The notes under the pieces were generated by a model. The model did not search any database. It was given only the letters and a program-made list of their open reading frames with translations, and was not told where the DNA came from. DNA of 64,000 bases, taken from positions 2,046,001 through 2,110,000 of the forward strand of contig NZ_CP011371.1 of NCBI RefSeq assembly GCF_001017435.1. The letters are read 5' to 3'. The stretch comes from Caldimonas brevitalea (GTDB taxonomy: Bacteria; Pseudomonadota; Gammaproteobacteria; Burkholderiales; Burkholderiaceae_C). A program made the position numbers and the translations under genes. This document shows, piece after piece, positions 62,777 to 64,000 of the stretch. Each line of letters opens with the position of its first letter. Within the stretch, counting starts at the first letter, position 1.

Positions 62777-64000
62777 TTACAGCAGCGGCTGGTTCTGCTT
62801 GTCCTCGACCAGCGGGCTGGTCGTGTCGAGCAGCGCCATGTGGTGCTCGCGTACCGGTGCGCTCGGCGCCGGGCTAGCCAGCAGATCGCTGCCACGCTCG
62901 GCCAGCACGTCGCCCGTGCCCACCGCGAGTTGCGTCGATCCTGCCGCAGCCGTTTGCGTCGCGACCTCGGTCGTCTCGCTCGCCGCTTCGGTGGTCGCCG
63001 GGGCGCTCGCCGAGTTGTCGCGGCGGAACCAGACGTCGGCCATCTGATGCTGCTGGCCGTCGGCGGTCGTGTAGCTCGACACCAGGGCCAACAGGTTGCC
63101 GTTGTCGGTCTCGGCGCTCGCGGTCGCGTCCAGGCTCAGCTCGACGATGCCCAGCTCCTGCAGCGTCTTCAGCTCGCCGGCGTCGGTCTTGCCGTCGGTG
63201 TCCCCGTCCACCCAGACACGCAGTTCCGAGTAGTGGGTGTCGGCTGCGCTGATCTTGCCGTCGCCGTTGCTGTCCTCCTGCGCCAGGGCGCTGTAGCCGT
63301 CACCGGCACGCTGACCGGAGGCCGTTTGCGTGGCGGTACCGTACAGCTCGCGGCCGTCGTTGATCTGGCCGTCACCGTTGAGGTCCCTGACCAGCAGACC
63401 GTCGGAGGCCGAGGCCCAGCCGACCGAGGTCACGTTGCCGGTCGCGTTCAGGTCGAACATCACACCGTTGCCGACCGCCACCGTCTTCACGCCGTCACCG
63501 TTCAGGTCGAGCACGATGGGCGAGGTCGACAGCAGCGCATCGAGCTGGGTCCCGGACATCGCGGCGACCTGCGTCGTCGTGAAGGCCGAGGACTGCTCCA
63601 TCGACAGCGCGGCGAGGTCGGCGGTTTCCATCGCGGCGACCTGCGTCGTCGTGAAGGCCTGGAGGTCGACCGTCTGCAGCGCAGCGAACTGCGTCGTCGT
63701 CAGGGCCGCCACGTCGGTGGTGCTGAGCGCCGCGATGTGGGCCGTCGTCAGGGCTTGGATCTGCCCGGTCGTCAGCGCCGTCATCTGCTGGGTGCTGAGC
63801 GCGTCGATCGCCGCCGTCGACAGGGCCGCAATGCTGGCCGTCGTCAGCGCTGCCACATCGGCGGTGCCCATCGCGGCGACGTGAGCCGTCGTGAGGGCGG
63901 TCGCCTGGGCACTGTTCAGGGCCGCGAAGTCAGCGGTTTCCAGGGCCACCAGCTGCGTCGTGCTCAGGGCTGCGACGTGAGCGGTGGTCAAGGCCGCCAC
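62777..64000 (-). CDS. Large repeat protein, likely type I secreted adhesin (partial; N-terminus outside window)
   Basis: The C-terminal 407 residues of a longer protein are visible. The first 154 visible residues are octapeptide repeats. A calcium-binding region with EF-hand or dockerin-like loops follows: LDLNGDGVKTV, VRDLNGDGQINDGRELYG, DSNGDGKISAAD and VDGDTDGKTDAGEL. The part LLALVSSYTTADGQQHQMAD and VWF is found at the ends of FrpC-like and other type I secreted proteins. An Ala/Thr/Glu-rich tail ends the protein. It is on the same strand as, and about 3.4 kb upstream of, the type I secretion cluster, and is its most plausible client. Confidence 0.8.
   Translation of the reverse strand: MAALTTAHVAALSTTQLVALETADFAALNSAQATALTTAHVAAMGTADVAALTTASIAALSTAAIDALSTQQMTALTTGQIQALTTAHIAALSTTDVAALTTTQFAALQTVDLQAFTTTQVAAMETADLAALSMEQSSAFTTTQVAAMSGTQLDALLSTSPIVLDLNGDGVKTVAVGNGVMFDLNATGNVTSVGWASASDGLLVRDLNGDGQINDGRELYGTATQTASGQRAGDGYSALAQEDSNGDGKISAADTHYSELRVWVDGDTDGKTDAGELKTLQELGIVELSLDATASAETDNGNLLALVSSYTTADGQQHQMADVWFRRDNSASAPATTEAASETTEVATQTAAAGSTQLAVGTGDVLAERGSDLLASPAPSAPVREHHMALLDTTSPLVEDKQNQPLL
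63539..64000 (-). repeat. Octapeptide (24-bp) repeat array
   Basis: At least 19 consecutive eight-residue units are visible, consensus A-L-T-T-x-Q/D/H-V-A, such as ALTTAHVA, ALSTTQLV and ALSTTDVA. Most contain two adjacent Thr or Ser residues. The array continues past the window edge. Confidence 0.9.

Overview
The window looks like a chromosomal segment of a high-GC betaproteobacterium of the order Burkholderiales, most like the Rubrivivax/Leptothrix/Caldimonas group. The grounds are the gene order sigma factor-DUF3619-DUF3106-RDD next to ilvB-ilvH-ilvC-pssA-leuA, the tRNA-Leu-tig-clpP-clpX-lon block, a PEP-CTERM protein and the overall protein sequences. The genus is an inference; no rRNA is present. 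No CRISPR array, integrase or replication origin was seen.

Layout. 1-2078 (minus): an overlapping operon with an ECF-type sigma factor, DUF3619, DUF3106 and an RDD membrane protein cut by the window edge. 2508-8934 (plus): branched-chain amino acid synthesis (ilvB, ilvH, ilvC), phosphatidylserine synthase (pssA) and leuA, with structured leaders before ilvB and ilvC and a leucine leader peptide plus attenuator before leuA. 9055-10197: a D,D-peptidase of the PBP7 type. 10296-11850: a PEP-CTERM protein, a broken HAF-repeat relic and an IS66 transposase relic. 12161-27058 (plus): a type VI secretion effector island with VgrG, two closely related Rhs proteins carrying unrelated C-terminal toxin tips, three immunity candidates, a relic toxin tail and a separate PAAR protein.

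27161-31397: an IclR regulator divergent from lutA-lutB (lactate utilisation; no lutC here) and a TIGR03790-like exported protein. 31455-34476 (minus): hpnC-hpnD-hpnE for squalene synthesis in hopanoid production. 34555-39044: an RND efflux adaptor and pump behind a strong promoter whose start site is covered by a TetR-type palindrome. 39134-45369: tRNA-Leu(TAG), tig, clpP, clpX and lon, i.e. protein folding and quality control. 45540-47495: two identical tRNA-Gly(GCC) genes, one intact and one decayed tRNA-Cys, and a degV gene between them.

48740-59390 (minus): a type I secretion system (ABC transporter, HlyD adaptor, TolC-type outer membrane protein) preceded by an O-GlcNAc-transferase-like TPR protein and followed by two paralogous FkbM methyltransferases around a glycosyltransferase, then a fucosyltransferase-like protein. 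59626-62670 (plus): metN-metI-metQ methionine importer and a truncated haemoglobin. 62777-64000 (minus): the C-terminal part of a large Thr/Ser-rich octapeptide-repeat protein with EF-hand-like calcium motifs, a likely client of the type I system. The hypothesis I find most interesting is that this giant repeat protein is glycosylated and O-methylated in the cytoplasm before type I export. Between the ABC transporter and HlyD genes lie three 65-bp tandem repeats that form a chain of 22-residue micro-ORFs joined by ATGA overlaps.
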